From the NCBI RefSeq assembly GCF_022811925.1, contig NZ_CP065511.1:2225501-2289500 (forward strand): DNA of 64,000 nucleotides, given 5' to 3'. The notes beneath the pieces were generated by a model. That model ran no database searches and was not told the origin of the DNA. It saw only the letters and a list, made by a program, of their open reading frames with translations. This DNA is from Cytobacillus oceanisediminis. Its GTDB lineage: Bacteria > Bacillota > Bacilli > Bacillales > Cytobacillaceae. How positions within the stretch are numbered: the stretch's first letter is position 1; every line of letters starts with the position of its first letter. This document shows, piece by piece, positions 1 to 9,191 of the stretch. Position numbers and translations under genes: made by a program.

Positions 1-2
1 AG

Positions 3-482
<480 letters not shown>

Positions 483-498
483 TCGTCTATTTACGAAC

Positions 499-540
499 GT
501 TCGGGTTTTATGTATAGTGATTATACATTAAAATCCGAAC
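499..540 (+). terminator. Hairpin terminator after the first gene
   Basis: A nearly perfect inverted repeat: GTTCGG-x-TTTT-TGTATA at 499-517 pairs with TATACA-AAAA-CCGAAC ending at 540, with a loop of about 5 nt. It lies between the stop at 482 and the next ribosome binding site at 562. No long U tract follows, so termination strength is uncertain. Confidence 0.6.
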
Positions 541-576
541 ATTAAAATTAAATCAATCAAAAAAGGAGGTTAAATC

Positions 577-738
577 ATGAACTATTTTTTCTGCTATACA
601 AAACGTGTTTCGGATTTTCTACAAGAACGGGGATTTTCCTATATAACCGTGGCGCAAGATCCAAAAAGTAAGAAGTTATTTTCCTTATATCTAATCACAG
701 AAGAACTTCAAAAGGCACTTGCTGAATACAAGAAGTAA
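577..738 (+). CDS. Small phage-type protein, 53 aa, unknown function
   Basis: ATG at 577 preceded by AAAGGAGGT at 562-570 with ideal spacing. The product starts MNYFFCYTKRVSDFLQERGF and ends ELQKALAEYKK. It resembles small proteins of Bacillus phages and integrative elements in layout (short, charged C-terminal helix), but no function can be given. It lies 36 bp upstream of the next gene and is likely co-transcribed with it. Confidence 0.65.
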   Translation: MNYFFCYTKRVSDFLQERGFSYITVAQDPKSKKLFSLYLITEELQKALAEYKK

Positions 739-774
739 TCATAAAAAAATCAATATAAAATCGGAGGTAATAAA

Positions 775-1866
775 ATGAAGGTTGAATTATTAAAGTCAGG
801 TCAAACGTTTAAAAATTATAAAGAGTTGTGCTTAGAGTTGGGAATGGAAATCAAGAAGAGCACCAACAGTAAAAATGCTCAATACAAGGAGTTAGCAAGG
901 TATTGTGATTACTCTAAAGTTGGTCATCAAATTACAATCAATGAGGTTTTCAGTGAACAGAAACCAAAGATAGACAATAGAAAGAATAATAATAGTGTTT
1001 ACCGAGGATTAGTTGAGTTTCTTGTTTGTGACTATTTAGCACAGTATGAAGGAAATATTTGCCCTAGTCGTAATGAATTAATGTTAAGAATCGGAATGAT
1101 TAATGTTAATTATGGATTTTGCAGTCAGAATGTCGCCAAACTTTCTGCCTATTTTGAAAGCACTAAAAAGAGAACAATGGATGAGAAGTTAATATATGAT
1201 TTCTATAATAAAAATAATGGGAATTTTAAAGGGATTGTAGAATCTGCTCTTGATAGTCTAATGGATAAAAGGGTTATCAGATATAGCAAAGTTAGAAAAG
1301 TACACCTAAATAACGAATACCTTAACAGAGTTGCTGACCCAGAAGAAGAATACATAATTGATGATACTGAAAAAGAGGTGCTTATTGAATTGGGGTATGA
1401 AAGTATGTTCTTAGTAAGGCAGTCAAAAGATTGGCTTAAATTCAAAACTAAAGTGAGTAATTTACTTTCTGAACGCACCCACATTAAGTATTACTACAAT
1501 GCTTATAATATTCGAGTAAGCGATAAATATATTGAAGACGAAAGGGATAAGTTATTAGAATTATTACTTGATGACTCACGAAGAGAGCAACTGAAAAGTG
1601 AACTCAATGAAACCATTATCAATAGGATTATTGAAAAAGCACAGAAAAGGCACGAAAAAGAAATTAATGGAACATGGGGTACTTCTAAAAATAAAATGAG
1701 TGCAATGAGAAGAGGTGAAAACTATGTTTCTGATTTTGAGTTACTTAGTGCTGAGTTAATTCAGAAAGACGTTGCTTGTTTTAGAGACAGTGTAGAAAAG
1801 GTGAAATTAAAAGGTGACTTACTAGAAGAATTCACTGATGAGGAATTGTTCCAGATGTTCGGATAG
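775..1866 (+). CDS. Phage early protein, 363 aa, possibly replication or regulation
   Basis: ATG at 775 with GGAGGT just upstream. The first 60 residues (MKVELLKSGQTFKNYKELC...) form a small domain seen at the start of many Bacillus phage proteins; the middle is rich in K/E/D and predicted helices, with no catalytic signature. Its place before the packaging genes suggests an early-region DNA-binding or replication-related role, but that is inference. A strong terminator follows immediately. Confidence 0.6.
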   Translation: MKVELLKSGQTFKNYKELCLELGMEIKKSTNSKNAQYKELARYCDYSKVGHQITINEVFSEQKPKIDNRKNNNSVYRGLVEFLVCDYLAQYEGNICPSRNELMLRIGMINVNYGFCSQNVAKLSAYFESTKKRTMDEKLIYDFYNKNNGNFKGIVESALDSLMDKRVIRYSKVRKVHLNNEYLNRVADPEEEYIIDDTEKEVLIELGYESMFLVRQSKDWLKFKTKVSNLLSERTHIKYYYNAYNIRVSDKYIEDERDKLLELLLDDSRREQLKSELNETIINRIIEKAQKRHEKEINGTWGTSKNKMSAMRRGENYVSDFELLSAELIQKDVACFRDSVEKVKLKGDLLEEFTDEELFQMFG

Positions 1867-1873
1867 AAAAAAC

Positions 1874-1931
1874 GACCATTTGAACATGCTATAAGAATAA
1901 TATAAATACCTTATAGTAGTTTCAAATGGTC
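1874..1931 (+). terminator. Intrinsic terminator
   Basis: GACCATTTGAA (1874-1884) pairs perfectly with TTCAAATGGTC (1921-1931). An inner stem CTATAAG/CTTATAG extends it. It starts 7 nt after the stop of the preceding gene and ends in AAATTTTTA. Confidence 0.8.
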
Positions 1932-1961
1932 AAATTTTTAATAACTAATCCATTCGGGTTT

Positions 1962-2108
1962 GGGGCGGGATGCAGAAGTCACTTTGTTTTGTAGCGATAG
2001 CGGAAAAAGTGACTTTAAGCCCCAAGGTTTTGTCTTTATTACTTATTTAGGTATGAAAACCTTTCGCCCCTAGGACTAACTTTTCCGCATACGCTACAAA
2101 GTAAGTCC
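1962..2108. other. Three consecutive hairpins with complementary outer loops
   Basis: Hairpin 1 (1962-2023) has GGGGC/GCCCC closing AAGTCACTTT/AAAGTGACTT. Hairpin 2 (2024-2063) is AAGGTTTT/AAAACCTT. Hairpin 3 (2073-2108) is GGACTAACTTT/AAAGTAAGTCC with one mismatch. Loop 1 (TGTAGCG at 1990-1996 and GCGGA at 2000-2004) is complementary to loop 3 (CGCTACA at 2092-2098 and TCCGC at 2084-2088). Hairpins 1 and 3 are therefore inverted copies of one another. The element lies between early genes and the packaging genes. It could be a structured RNA or a DNA site (origin, packaging site); the sequence does not decide. Confidence 0.7.
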
Positions 2109-2137
2109 GTCCCCCCGGGGAATTTAATTAATTTTTT

Positions 2138-2170
2138 AAGGATTGACTGTTAATTGGTCAGTCCTTTTTT
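2138..2170 (+). terminator. Intrinsic terminator upstream of packaging genes
   Basis: AAGGATTGAC (2138-2147) pairs with GTCAGTCCTT (2157-2166), one G-U pair, 9-nt loop, followed by a T run. It isolates the packaging operon from upstream transcription. Confidence 0.75.
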
Positions 2171-2202
2171 ATATTCAATCAAATAATCAGGAGGGTATTA
2201 AT

Positions 2203-2448
2203 ATGAAATTATTTAACCTATTTAAAACTAAGCAGCAGAAAGTTAAAGAAGCATGTCAGGATATTCATGGATTAATTGAGGATTCTCAAAGTAATATTTC
2301 AGATATGCAGAGAAATATCCAGTCAATGCAAGATGGTGTTAAATCCATGCAGGAGAATATTAAAGAATATCAGCGACTAAGCAAACTAAATATTTCTTTG
2401 TGTGATGATATTGTTGAATTCATTGACATGTTAGAAGGTGATAAATAA
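2203..2448 (+). CDS. Short coiled-coil protein, 81 aa
   Basis: I chose ATG 2203 because AGGAGGG lies at 2189-2195; the frame is open further upstream but that part runs through the terminator. Residues about 20-60 show a regular heptad-like pattern (SNISDMQRNIQSMQ, then DGVKSMQENIKEYQ), so a coiled coil is likely. The stop overlaps the ATG of the next gene (TAATG), indicating translational coupling with the terminase genes. Function unknown. Confidence 0.65.
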   Translation: MKLFNLFKTKQQKVKEACQDIHGLIEDSQSNISDMQRNIQSMQDGVKSMQENIKEYQRLSKLNISLCDDIVEFIDMLEGDK

Positions 2449-2843
2449 TGAATATATATGAAGCGTTAAAGCAGACAGAGGGTAAAAAGAGAGCATATTT
2501 TGAATGGAAACATGATATTCGATTTGTACAAGGTGCTCCCAAAAAGTCAGAAGAAGATTTTTTAAAAACAGTCGGTTTAAAGACATTAAATGGTTTTATC
2601 CGTTGGGAAAAGAGTCAGGAATATAAAAATTTAGTTTTACTTCTGTTAGATAGTAAAGTAGCCAATGATTATGATGTGATCTACAAGAATATTGTTGATA
2701 AAGCAAAAGACGGTGACGAAAAGTTTATCCGTCTTTTCTTGTCTATTCAGAAGGATATTCAACAAAATGCAAAATTGGCTGCTAAAACATTTAATGTTGT
2801 AGAGGAAGAATCAGAAGAAAATGATGATTTAGTTTTGGATTAG
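2448..2843 (+). CDS. Probable terminase small subunit, 131 aa
   Basis: Coupled by TAATG overlap to the coiled-coil gene and 50 bp upstream of the terminase large subunit, the usual place of the small subunit that recognises phage DNA for packaging. The protein is helical and charged, with an acidic tail (EEESEENDDLVLD), as seen in phage small terminases or HTH packaging proteins. No clear helix-turn-helix can be confirmed by eye, so the call rests mainly on position and size. Confidence 0.55.
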   Translation: MNIYEALKQTEGKKRAYFEWKHDIRFVQGAPKKSEEDFLKTVGLKTLNGFIRWEKSQEYKNLVLLLLDSKVANDYDVIYKNIVDKAKDGDEKFIRLFLSIQKDIQQNAKLAAKTFNVVEEESEENDDLVLD

Positions 2844-2893
2844 GCAGATGTTCAGATGAACTTCTGTCTTTTCTTTTGTTTGGAGGTACGTAG

Positions 2894-4498
2894 ATGGCAG
2901 TAAAAACAAAACAAAGTAAAGCATTGCAAAAGGTGTTAGGTGACTTTCGATTATTTGCAAAGAATTTCATTAAGATTATTGATAATAACGGTGAAAGTGT
3001 TCCCTTTGTGCTTAATCCTGAACAGGAACAATTCACTGACGAGATGGTCAAATACAATATCATACTTAAAGGAAGGCAAATTGGTTTTACGACTTGGTCT
3101 CTTTCGTATATGTTGTACAGTGCAGTTACTAAAAGTGACACTTCTTATTTAATGATGACACATCATAACAAGGTTACACAGTCATTATTAAGACGAATAA
3201 ATAAAATGTATCAATCTTTACCACATGAAAAGTATCCTAATTTGTTCCCAAAAAAGGTTATCAGTAACCGAGATGAAATTTACTTTGAAAATGGTTCAAG
3301 GATTCAAGTAGCAACTTCAGGTGGGGAGGATTCAATTTCAGGTAATACATTTGAATTGATCCACCTTTCAGAAATGGCAAAGTATCCAAATGAAGCCCAG
3401 GAAGAAATTATTGCAACTTCTATTCCTGCCCTGGCCAAGAATCCTAACAGTAAAATAATCATCGAGAGTACAGCAATGGGATTTAATACATATCAAGAAA
3501 TGTTCATGAAGGCATTTAGAGGTAAGGAAAGTGTTTGGAAGGCACACTTTTATAGTTGGCTTGCTAAGGCTTATAGCAATCAATTTAAGCATTCTTTTGA
3601 TGAAGCAGAGGAATGGTTCAGGTTACATAATAAGGGTAGTAGAATGTCCTCTAAAGACCTTGAGCATGAAGAAAAGGAATTACATAAGAAATATGGTGCT
3701 ACTTTCAGACAATTGATGTTTAGACGTTATTATATAGAAACGAATAGTTTAGAAAAGTTTCAGCGTGAATTTCCTACAACTCCTGATGAAGCATTTCAGA
3801 CAAGTAATGTGGCTGTATTTGAAACTAAAAAGATTATTGAACGGTTACAGAATGTTGTTCCTCCAATTGCAACAAATGAGATATATGAGGAATTACCTGA
3901 AATTTTAAAGCCGTATATCAATAAAGAGTTATTCATTTACCATATGCCTAAACGTGGTATGAAGCATTATGGAGGAGTTGACGTTGCTTCTGGTACTGGT
4001 GGAAATAATGATAATTCAACTATGAGTATATTCAATGCAGATGGTCAACAAATGGCTTCCTTCTATACAAATGATATTCCTGTCTATAAGTTTGCGGAAA
4101 TCGTGAACAGTTTAGGCAGGTTTTTTAATTATGCGTTTCTTGCAGTTGAACGGAATAGTTATGGGCTGCCTTTACTTGAGAAGTTACGGAAAGAATATGG
4201 CTATATGAATTTGCTAAAACAGAAGATATTCAATGAGAAAGGTAAGAAGAAACTTCAACTTGGATTCATGACAACCAATGTTACTAAGCCAATCATTATA
4301 AATGACATGAAGGAAAACTTTGAGTTAGGGTTTATTAATATCGAATGTGTGCAAACATTAGAGGAAATGAAAATATATCAGGACAATAATGGCAAGATGG
4401 GAAATAAGAAAGGTGCTAAATTACATGATGACTTAGTTATTGCGGTTGCAATGGCTTGTCAGTCAATGAAACAAAGTAAATATTATGTAGACATTTAG
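2894..4498 (+). CDS. terL: Phage terminase large subunit
   Basis: 534 residues, normal for the ATP-driven DNA packaging motor. The ATPase half has an atypical Walker A (KGRQIGFT, about residue 58) and a Walker B-like segment (FELIHLSEMAKY, about 153). The C-terminal nuclease half has GGVDVASG (about 358), the acidic AVERNSYG segment (about 418) and HDDLVIA (about 515), fitting the RNase H-like metal-binding residues. GGAGGT precedes the ATG. It would cut concatemers and drive DNA through the portal encoded next. It appears intact, although the rest of the head module is missing. Confidence 0.9.
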   Translation: MAVKTKQSKALQKVLGDFRLFAKNFIKIIDNNGESVPFVLNPEQEQFTDEMVKYNIILKGRQIGFTTWSLSYMLYSAVTKSDTSYLMMTHHNKVTQSLLRRINKMYQSLPHEKYPNLFPKKVISNRDEIYFENGSRIQVATSGGEDSISGNTFELIHLSEMAKYPNEAQEEIIATSIPALAKNPNSKIIIESTAMGFNTYQEMFMKAFRGKESVWKAHFYSWLAKAYSNQFKHSFDEAEEWFRLHNKGSRMSSKDLEHEEKELHKKYGATFRQLMFRRYYIETNSLEKFQREFPTTPDEAFQTSNVAVFETKKIIERLQNVVPPIATNEIYEELPEILKPYINKELFIYHMPKRGMKHYGGVDVASGTGGNNDNSTMSIFNADGQQMASFYTNDIPVYKFAEIVNSLGRFFNYAFLAVERNSYGLPLLEKLRKEYGYMNLLKQKIFNEKGKKKLQLGFMTTNVTKPIIINDMKENFELGFINIECVQTLEEMKIYQDNNGKMGNKKGAKLHDDLVIAVAMACQSMKQSKYYVDI

Positions 4499-4534
4499 AG
4501 GTTAGGTTCATTGAGAACCAGACCTCTTTTTATT
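4497..4534 (+). terminator. Terminator between terL and portal, followed by a palindrome
   Basis: AGAGGT/ACCTCT with inner GGTTC/GAACC and a T run. A second palindrome GGTTCATTGAACC occupies 4541-4553 just before the portal ribosome binding site. The shared GGTTCA/TGAACC units may tune read-through into the portal gene. Confidence 0.65.
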
Positions 4535-4573
4535 TTGCAAGGTTCATTGAACCTCACAAAGGAGGAATAAAAG

Positions 4574-5899
4574 TTGAATAAATTAGAACGTTACATAAAA
4601 GAGAAATATGACGGTGCTAATTATTGGTTTGTTGAGGAAATACAGAGTATTCATAATCAGCAACTTGTTCAAGATGTGTGGATTAAGAAAGAATATTTAA
4701 ATGGTAATCATAAGATATTGCAAAGGTCGAGTTATAAATACAATGGCAAAGAGTTTAATCCTAGAAAGATTGTTCTCCAATATGCTAAAACGCTGCTAAA
4801 CTTTCAGAAGGCATATTTATTACAGAATCCATCAACTCTAACAGGTAATGAGGGGATTATTAAGGAATACCAGAGGGTTAATCATAAGGGGAAGTATGAC
4901 CGTTTAAATCTAAAGTTGCTTGATAAGATATTGAAATATGGTCGTGTGGCTGAATATGTCTATATGGATAAGGGTGTAATTAAATCTAAATTGATTGATC
5001 CTAGTGAGGGCTATCCTGTATATGATGAGAACAATGAGTTGTTAGCATTCATTGAATCATTTGTTTGTGATGGTATCTCCTACTATGTAGTGTATGAGGA
5101 AGATGTAGTAAGCAAATATGATAATGCTGGCGGTGATATGAGATTAGTGGAGAGGTTTGCTAATCTTAGTGGATTACCTATTGTTTATCATAATGATAAT
5201 GAAATGTCAGATGTTGAAGGTCGTTCAGAGTTAGATGATTGGATAAGTATTCTTGATTCAATGGAGGACTTGATTAGTAAGTATACGGATTCCTTCTATA
5301 AGTTTATTGATCCAATCTTTGTTACTCAAGGTCAGCAATTAAAAGGTGAATCAATGCCTAGTGAGGTTGTAGGTAAAGGGATTAATCTTGATGATGGAGC
5401 AGATGCTAAGTTCCTTAGTAATCAGTTGGATTATAAATCATTTGAAACCATTTATAAGACTTTGCTGCAATCACTATTAGATGTGTCACAAACTCCTGCT
5501 GTGAGTATGAATAAGACGGATATAAGTAATTTGAGTGAAGTAAGTATCAAGTTATTATTCCAATTGGCTAATATCAAGGCAGGGATGAATGAACAGTTTA
5601 TAAGAGAGGGCTTAGAGGAACGGTTTGAGAAGATAAGAGCATTGTTAGGATACAAAGGAATCAAGTTTTCCGATGATGAATTTGAAACAATTGATGTTGT
5701 GTTCCAGTATGGTACTCCAAGCAATGATAAGGAAATTATAGAGAACTTGCAGGCATTGAGGGAAATGGGAGCAATAAGTTTAATTGGAGTGTTAGAGGAT
5801 AGTCCGTATACTCCTGATGTACAGTTCGAGTTAGATAGGATTGTAAAAGAGGGAAAGAGTGTGGAAACTCATGAGGGCAGTGAGAATATTAATTCCTAG
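4574..5899 (+). CDS. Phage portal protein, SPP1 gp6 type
   Basis: TTG start at 4574 with AAAGGAGGA at about 4559. 441 residues, a usual length for SPP1-type portals, the dodecameric ring through which DNA enters the head. Typical features are the N-terminal YDGANYWFVEE-like region, the ...GRVAEYVYMD...IDPSEGYPVYDE segment and the ...VSQTPAVSMNKTDISNLSEVSIKLLF segment that precedes the long portal helix. It follows terL as in intact siphovirus genomes. No head morphogenesis, scaffold or capsid gene follows, so the module is truncated here. Confidence 0.88.
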   Translation: MNKLERYIKEKYDGANYWFVEEIQSIHNQQLVQDVWIKKEYLNGNHKILQRSSYKYNGKEFNPRKIVLQYAKTLLNFQKAYLLQNPSTLTGNEGIIKEYQRVNHKGKYDRLNLKLLDKILKYGRVAEYVYMDKGVIKSKLIDPSEGYPVYDENNELLAFIESFVCDGISYYVVYEEDVVSKYDNAGGDMRLVERFANLSGLPIVYHNDNEMSDVEGRSELDDWISILDSMEDLISKYTDSFYKFIDPIFVTQGQQLKGESMPSEVVGKGINLDDGADAKFLSNQLDYKSFETIYKTLLQSLLDVSQTPAVSMNKTDISNLSEVSIKLLFQLANIKAGMNEQFIREGLEERFEKIRALLGYKGIKFSDDEFETIDVVFQYGTPSNDKEIIENLQALREMGAISLIGVLEDSPYTPDVQFELDRIVKEGKSVETHEGSENINS

Positions 5900-6310
5900 T
5901 TGGTTAGTAGGGAATAGTTAAAGAGAAATATAGGCATAGCAAGGGCTGGATATTGTGAGTGATATACCGACTGTCACGCACATGTTATTAAGGGACTGGC
6001 TATTGACAACAGTAATTATCTAGTTTAAATTATTGTAAACTAGATTGTTTTTAAAAACCCTTGTAAATTGCATAGTACCAACACTTTTTCAGGGGTGCAA
6101 AACAACTACCGATAAGATGCATTATGTAAACTAGGGTGCAATCAGCACATAACGAACATTATATAGACAGTTATTTGAGCAATTATTAGATGATTTTAAG
6201 TCCAATTGATACCCCTAAGTCGAAAACTGTAGCCCCTAGCATACCATTTTACACACCCAGGAAAAATCTTAATGTATAATGGATTAAAAAATCGAAAAGG
6301 TGTGTTAGTA
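5900..6310. other. Non-coding gap replacing the capsid module
   Basis: About 410 bases without a supported gene. It contains the terminator at 6018-6045 and a good -10 box (TATAAT, 6275-6280) for the next gene. Short G/C-richer patches at 5940-6000 and 6080-6150 have no recognisable coding content. In complete phages the head assembly and capsid genes would begin here, so this is the likely scar of a deletion. Confidence 0.5.
6018..6050 (+). terminator. Intrinsic terminator after the portal gene
   Basis: ATCTAGTTTA (6018-6027) and TAAACTAGAT (6036-6045) form a perfect 10-bp stem with an 8-nt loop, followed by TGTTTTT. Confidence 0.8.
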
Positions 6311-7159
6311 ATGTTTTCTGATGATTTTTGGAAACAATACAAGGAGTTTACAACTAGAATTGTAGAATCAGTTGTTCCTATAATTGAAGATGTTAGAAAA
6401 ACAGTTCAGGAAAGTATAATGAATTTTCCTTCTGAGAGTTTTGTGGAATTAGGAGAAATGCTTAGAGGAATAAATGACGAAGCAATTCAATTTAAGTCTA
6501 TTATTGTTGAATTAGGTTATCCGCCCCATACAGAAATTTCAATTCCTCTTATGAGAGGTATTGTGAGCGATTATAATGAGCATGGTATTGAATGTGTAAA
6601 AGAATACATAGATGAAGTTATGATCTTTAATTTCGACTACGAATTTTTAGATTTTTTATCAAGAAAATGGGAGAAGAATGAATTTGTTAAAGATCGTATT
6701 CAAGTATTAAGGAACGTGATTAAATGTCATAACCAGCAAATGTATTCAGCATCTATTCCAACTTTGCTGCCACAATTAGAAGGAATAATTGCAAAGGGTT
6801 TTAAACATGAAGGTATCTTAAGTGGTAATCACCAAAAGATATACTTAAAAAACCTATTAATTGACCCGTCAGAGAATGAAGATGCTTTTAAATTTGAGCA
6901 GGCACTTCATAACTTTTATTTGCAACATATCCTTGTTAATTTTAAACATGGAGAAGTGATTCTATCAGATGTAAGTAGACATGCAATTTTACATGGTGGA
7001 AAAGTTGATTATGGATCAGAGGCGAATTCTTTAAAAATCATACTTGCGTTTGACTTTTTGCTAGATTCTCTTAGTTCTCTTACAGAAGATGTAATTACTG
7101 ATGCACATAAAGAAATAAGATCGTTGGTCAATCAAAGTAAACAGAAAAATAAGAATTAG
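6311..7159 (+). CDS. HEPN-like protein, candidate abortive-infection ribonuclease
   Basis: I start at ATG 6311 (AAAAGGTG at about 6295) because the earlier in-frame ATG at 6272 lies inside the promoter -10 box. 282 residues, mostly helical. Near the C-terminus it has RHAILHGG (about residue 235), which fits the R-x4-H signature of HEPN RNases with a polar residue after R, followed by DYGSEANSLK and a hydrophobic helix. Such proteins often act as toxins or abortive-infection effectors. It stands alone with its own promoter inside a degraded phage structural region, typical of cargo genes. The family assignment is inferred from this motif and the helical pattern only. Confidence 0.45.
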   Translation: MFSDDFWKQYKEFTTRIVESVVPIIEDVRKTVQESIMNFPSESFVELGEMLRGINDEAIQFKSIIVELGYPPHTEISIPLMRGIVSDYNEHGIECVKEYIDEVMIFNFDYEFLDFLSRKWEKNEFVKDRIQVLRNVIKCHNQQMYSASIPTLLPQLEGIIAKGFKHEGILSGNHQKIYLKNLLIDPSENEDAFKFEQALHNFYLQHILVNFKHGEVILSDVSRHAILHGGKVDYGSEANSLKIILAFDFLLDSLSSLTEDVITDAHKEIRSLVNQSKQKNKN

Positions 7160-7238
7160 AAATTTTACATAAATCAGACACAACTACTTTGAAAAAATAC
7201 CTCCCTAAAAGAGATATAATTTTTGGGGAGGTGTTTTT

Positions 7239-7478
7239 ATGTTGGTAAAATTTATTTCTACAGAATCCCCATTAATCATATTAGAAAAGGAGTACAATGA
7301 TATTCTGCCACTACTGGAAATGATTAAGCAGAGAGCAGAAATATCCATCTTCTTAGATCAAGAAGGAGATCAAAGGGTGAACGGTCGCTTGTCTGCTTAC
7401 GAGTATATTATTCAAGAAAGTGGTCAAGAGACAATTCTTATTACCATTGATACAGAATCTAATACCGTTACGAATTGA
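7239..7478 (+). CDS. Small protein of unknown function, 79 aa
   Basis: ATG at 7239 with GGGGAGGTG at 7224-7232. Acidic protein, predicted alpha/beta, no motif recognised. A complementary ACCTCCC at 7199-7205 can pair with the ribosome binding site in long read-through transcripts, whereas a transcript starting downstream of the TATAAT at 7214-7219 would lack that arm. It follows the HEPN-like gene by 79 bp. Confidence 0.5.
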   Translation: MLVKFISTESPLIILEKEYNDILPLLEMIKQRAEISIFLDQEGDQRVNGRLSAYEYIIQESGQETILITIDTESNTVTN

Positions 7479-7505
7479 GGGTGTGCTGGCAAAGTCACTC
7501 TCTTT

Positions 7506-7550
7506 TTATATTAAATTATTTCATATTAAATTATTTCATATTGAAATATT
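7506..7550 (+). repeat. Three 15-bp tandem repeats
   Basis: Unit ATATTAAATTATTTC at 7506-7520 and exactly again at 7521-7535, with a degenerate third copy at 7536-7550. AT-only content favours slippage. It lies just upstream of a doubtful small gene and may have shaped its leader. Confidence 0.8.
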
Positions 7551-7648
7551 TTTATAGATTTTTGGTATATACTTTGGCTAATTGGAGACAAATGATTATT
7601 AGCAACAGAGCAAGCAATCAAAAAATTAATTTAGGTGGTGTGACTAAT

Positions 7649-7972
7649 TTGCCCAAAGCAAAAGTAAGAAATAAAAACATTACAGAGCAGAATTTAATGG
7701 GAGAGGGGAAGTTAGTCAATAATTTACCACGTGTTGAAAAAGGAAATAAAGAAACATCTAAGCAGGAAAGTGATCTTGTTATAAGAGCAAGGTCTATAAA
7801 ATTAAAAAAGGTAAAAGGTACTTACGGAACTTTTATTGTTAAGGAACGGTTCATCCCAGATGACATTAGAAATACACTATACCTTTCTTTTATTGTAGGT
7901 ATTTTAATAGTAATTTTTAATAAAAATTTTAATTTAATCATAATAACCTCTTGTATTCATGGTAAAATTTAA
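7649..7972 (+). CDS. Doubtful small protein with C-terminal membrane segment
   Basis: The frame is open from 7475, but that start runs through tandem repeats; TTG at 7649 has AGGTGGTG at 7633-7640 and is the better start. The product is basic (PKAKVRNKN...), then ...RARSIKLKKVKGTYGTFIVKE..., and ends with a hydrophobic stretch (LSFIVGILIVIF). Function unknown. Given the frameshifted genes downstream, this could also be a decayed remnant. Confidence 0.35.
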   Translation: MPKAKVRNKNITEQNLMGEGKLVNNLPRVEKGNKETSKQESDLVIRARSIKLKKVKGTYGTFIVKERFIPDDIRNTLYLSFIVGILIVIFNKNFNLIIITSCIHGKI

Positions 7973-8017
7973 CTAACAAGTAAGAGTGGATTGGGGTTGT
8001 ATACTTTGAAAGGTTTA

Positions 8018-8429
8018 ATGTCAAAGAGTAAGTTATCTGAAAGTTTAGGATGGTCAGAAGCAAACGGTCGGAGATGGGTTAAGCAATTTAAAGAGTATAT
8101 TCCTTTGTGAAAGAAGGAAAAAAGTTTATTACACTCCTGAATCTTTTAAGATTTTGGCATTAATTAAGAAATTAAGTGAAAATGGATTAACCAGTATAGA
8201 TATCTTAGAAATATTTAAGTCAAACGGTATACCTAGAGATGATGAATTAGACAATGTTATTGAAAAATTTAATAATAGTAAATCTTTAAACCAGTACGAT
8301 AAAGAAGTCATTGAATCTATACCTTTTCCAAAGGATATTATTATTCCACTGTTATCTCTTATAAAAGATAGAAAACCATACACTTCCTCAATGATGAATG
8401 AAGTTGTTGCTAATTACTTCCCTTACTGA
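8018..8429 (+). pseudogene. MerR-like HTH DNA-binding protein, two frameshifts
   Basis: The N-terminal part (MSKSKLSESLGWSEANGRRW VKQFKEYIP) is a MerR-type winged HTH like RacA/phage regulators. The expected continuation (PLVKEGKKVYYTPESF) is recovered only by adding one base near 8107 and one in the A run near 8120. From 8129 the frame reads cleanly to the stop at 8429 (...ALIKKLSENGLTSIDILEIF...). A TTG at 8006 is an alternative start. Both lesions are single-base losses in short homopolymers. The protein is inactive as written unless the indels are sequencing errors. Confidence 0.55.
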
Positions 8430-8503
8430 TGACCAAAAGACAGTTCCTTCCATAAATAATAGGGAAAGTGTTTTTCATATAGAATGAGAGATACCCGATA
8501 TAG

Positions 8504-9136
8504 ACTAAAAAACAAGGATATATAGATGAAGTTAGTAAATATACATATCAAATAACTGATATCGGTTTAAAGTTACTAAGTGATAATTCCGAGGATATCG
8601 AAGACGAGATTGAAGAATTAGATAAGGTAGTAAATCCTTATGATGTTATTTTGGAGCAGGTAAAGGAAATTGAAGGTGAACTAATAGAAAATATTATTGA
8701 ATATTTAAATAAAGCCCATTGGAGAAGACTAGAAACAATTGTAGTCGAATTATTAACAACAATGGGGTATGGTGATGGGGAAGTAACTGGAAAAACTAAT
8801 GATGGTGGTTTTGATGGAATTATAAAAGAAGATAGATTAGGATTAGACAACATTTATGTTCAAGCAAAAAGATGGGGAAAACCAGTTGGAAGTCCAGATG
8901 TACAGGGTTTTGCAGGTGCTTTAATTGGCAAAGGTGCAAGAAAAGGAATATTTATTACTACGTCTTCCTTTACAAAAAGTGCAAGAGATTTTGCTGATAA
9001 ATTAGAATCAATGAAAATTATCTTAATTGATGGTACTCAACTAGCAAAATTAATGATAGAAAACAATATAGGAGTTAGTAGTAAAAAGAAATTAATAATT
9101 AAAGAAGTTGATTTTTCATATTTCGAAGGGGAATAA
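8504..9136 (+). pseudogene. Mrr-like restriction endonuclease, N-terminally truncated
   Basis: The frame is open from 8504 and the first credible start inside it is TTG 8651, giving only 161 residues against about 300 for the family. Upstream codons encode the end of the winged-helix Mrr_N domain (YTYQITDIGLKLLSD). The catalytic domain is intact in outline: HWRRLETIVVELLTTMGYG, then DGGFDGII and VQAKRW, the D...QxK nuclease core, then GKGARKGIFITTSSFTKSA. Mrr cleaves modified DNA and is a type IV restriction factor. Missing N-terminal DNA recognition makes function unlikely. Confidence 0.7.
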
Positions 9137-9191
9137 AAGGAATTTTCTCCTTTGTGTCGAAATATTTTTCTGAAGAGGAGGAGATATATAT

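Noticed and set aside
7475..7648. A longer N-terminus for the gene at 7649
   Set aside because: It would be translated through AT-only tandem repeats and lacks a ribosome binding site.
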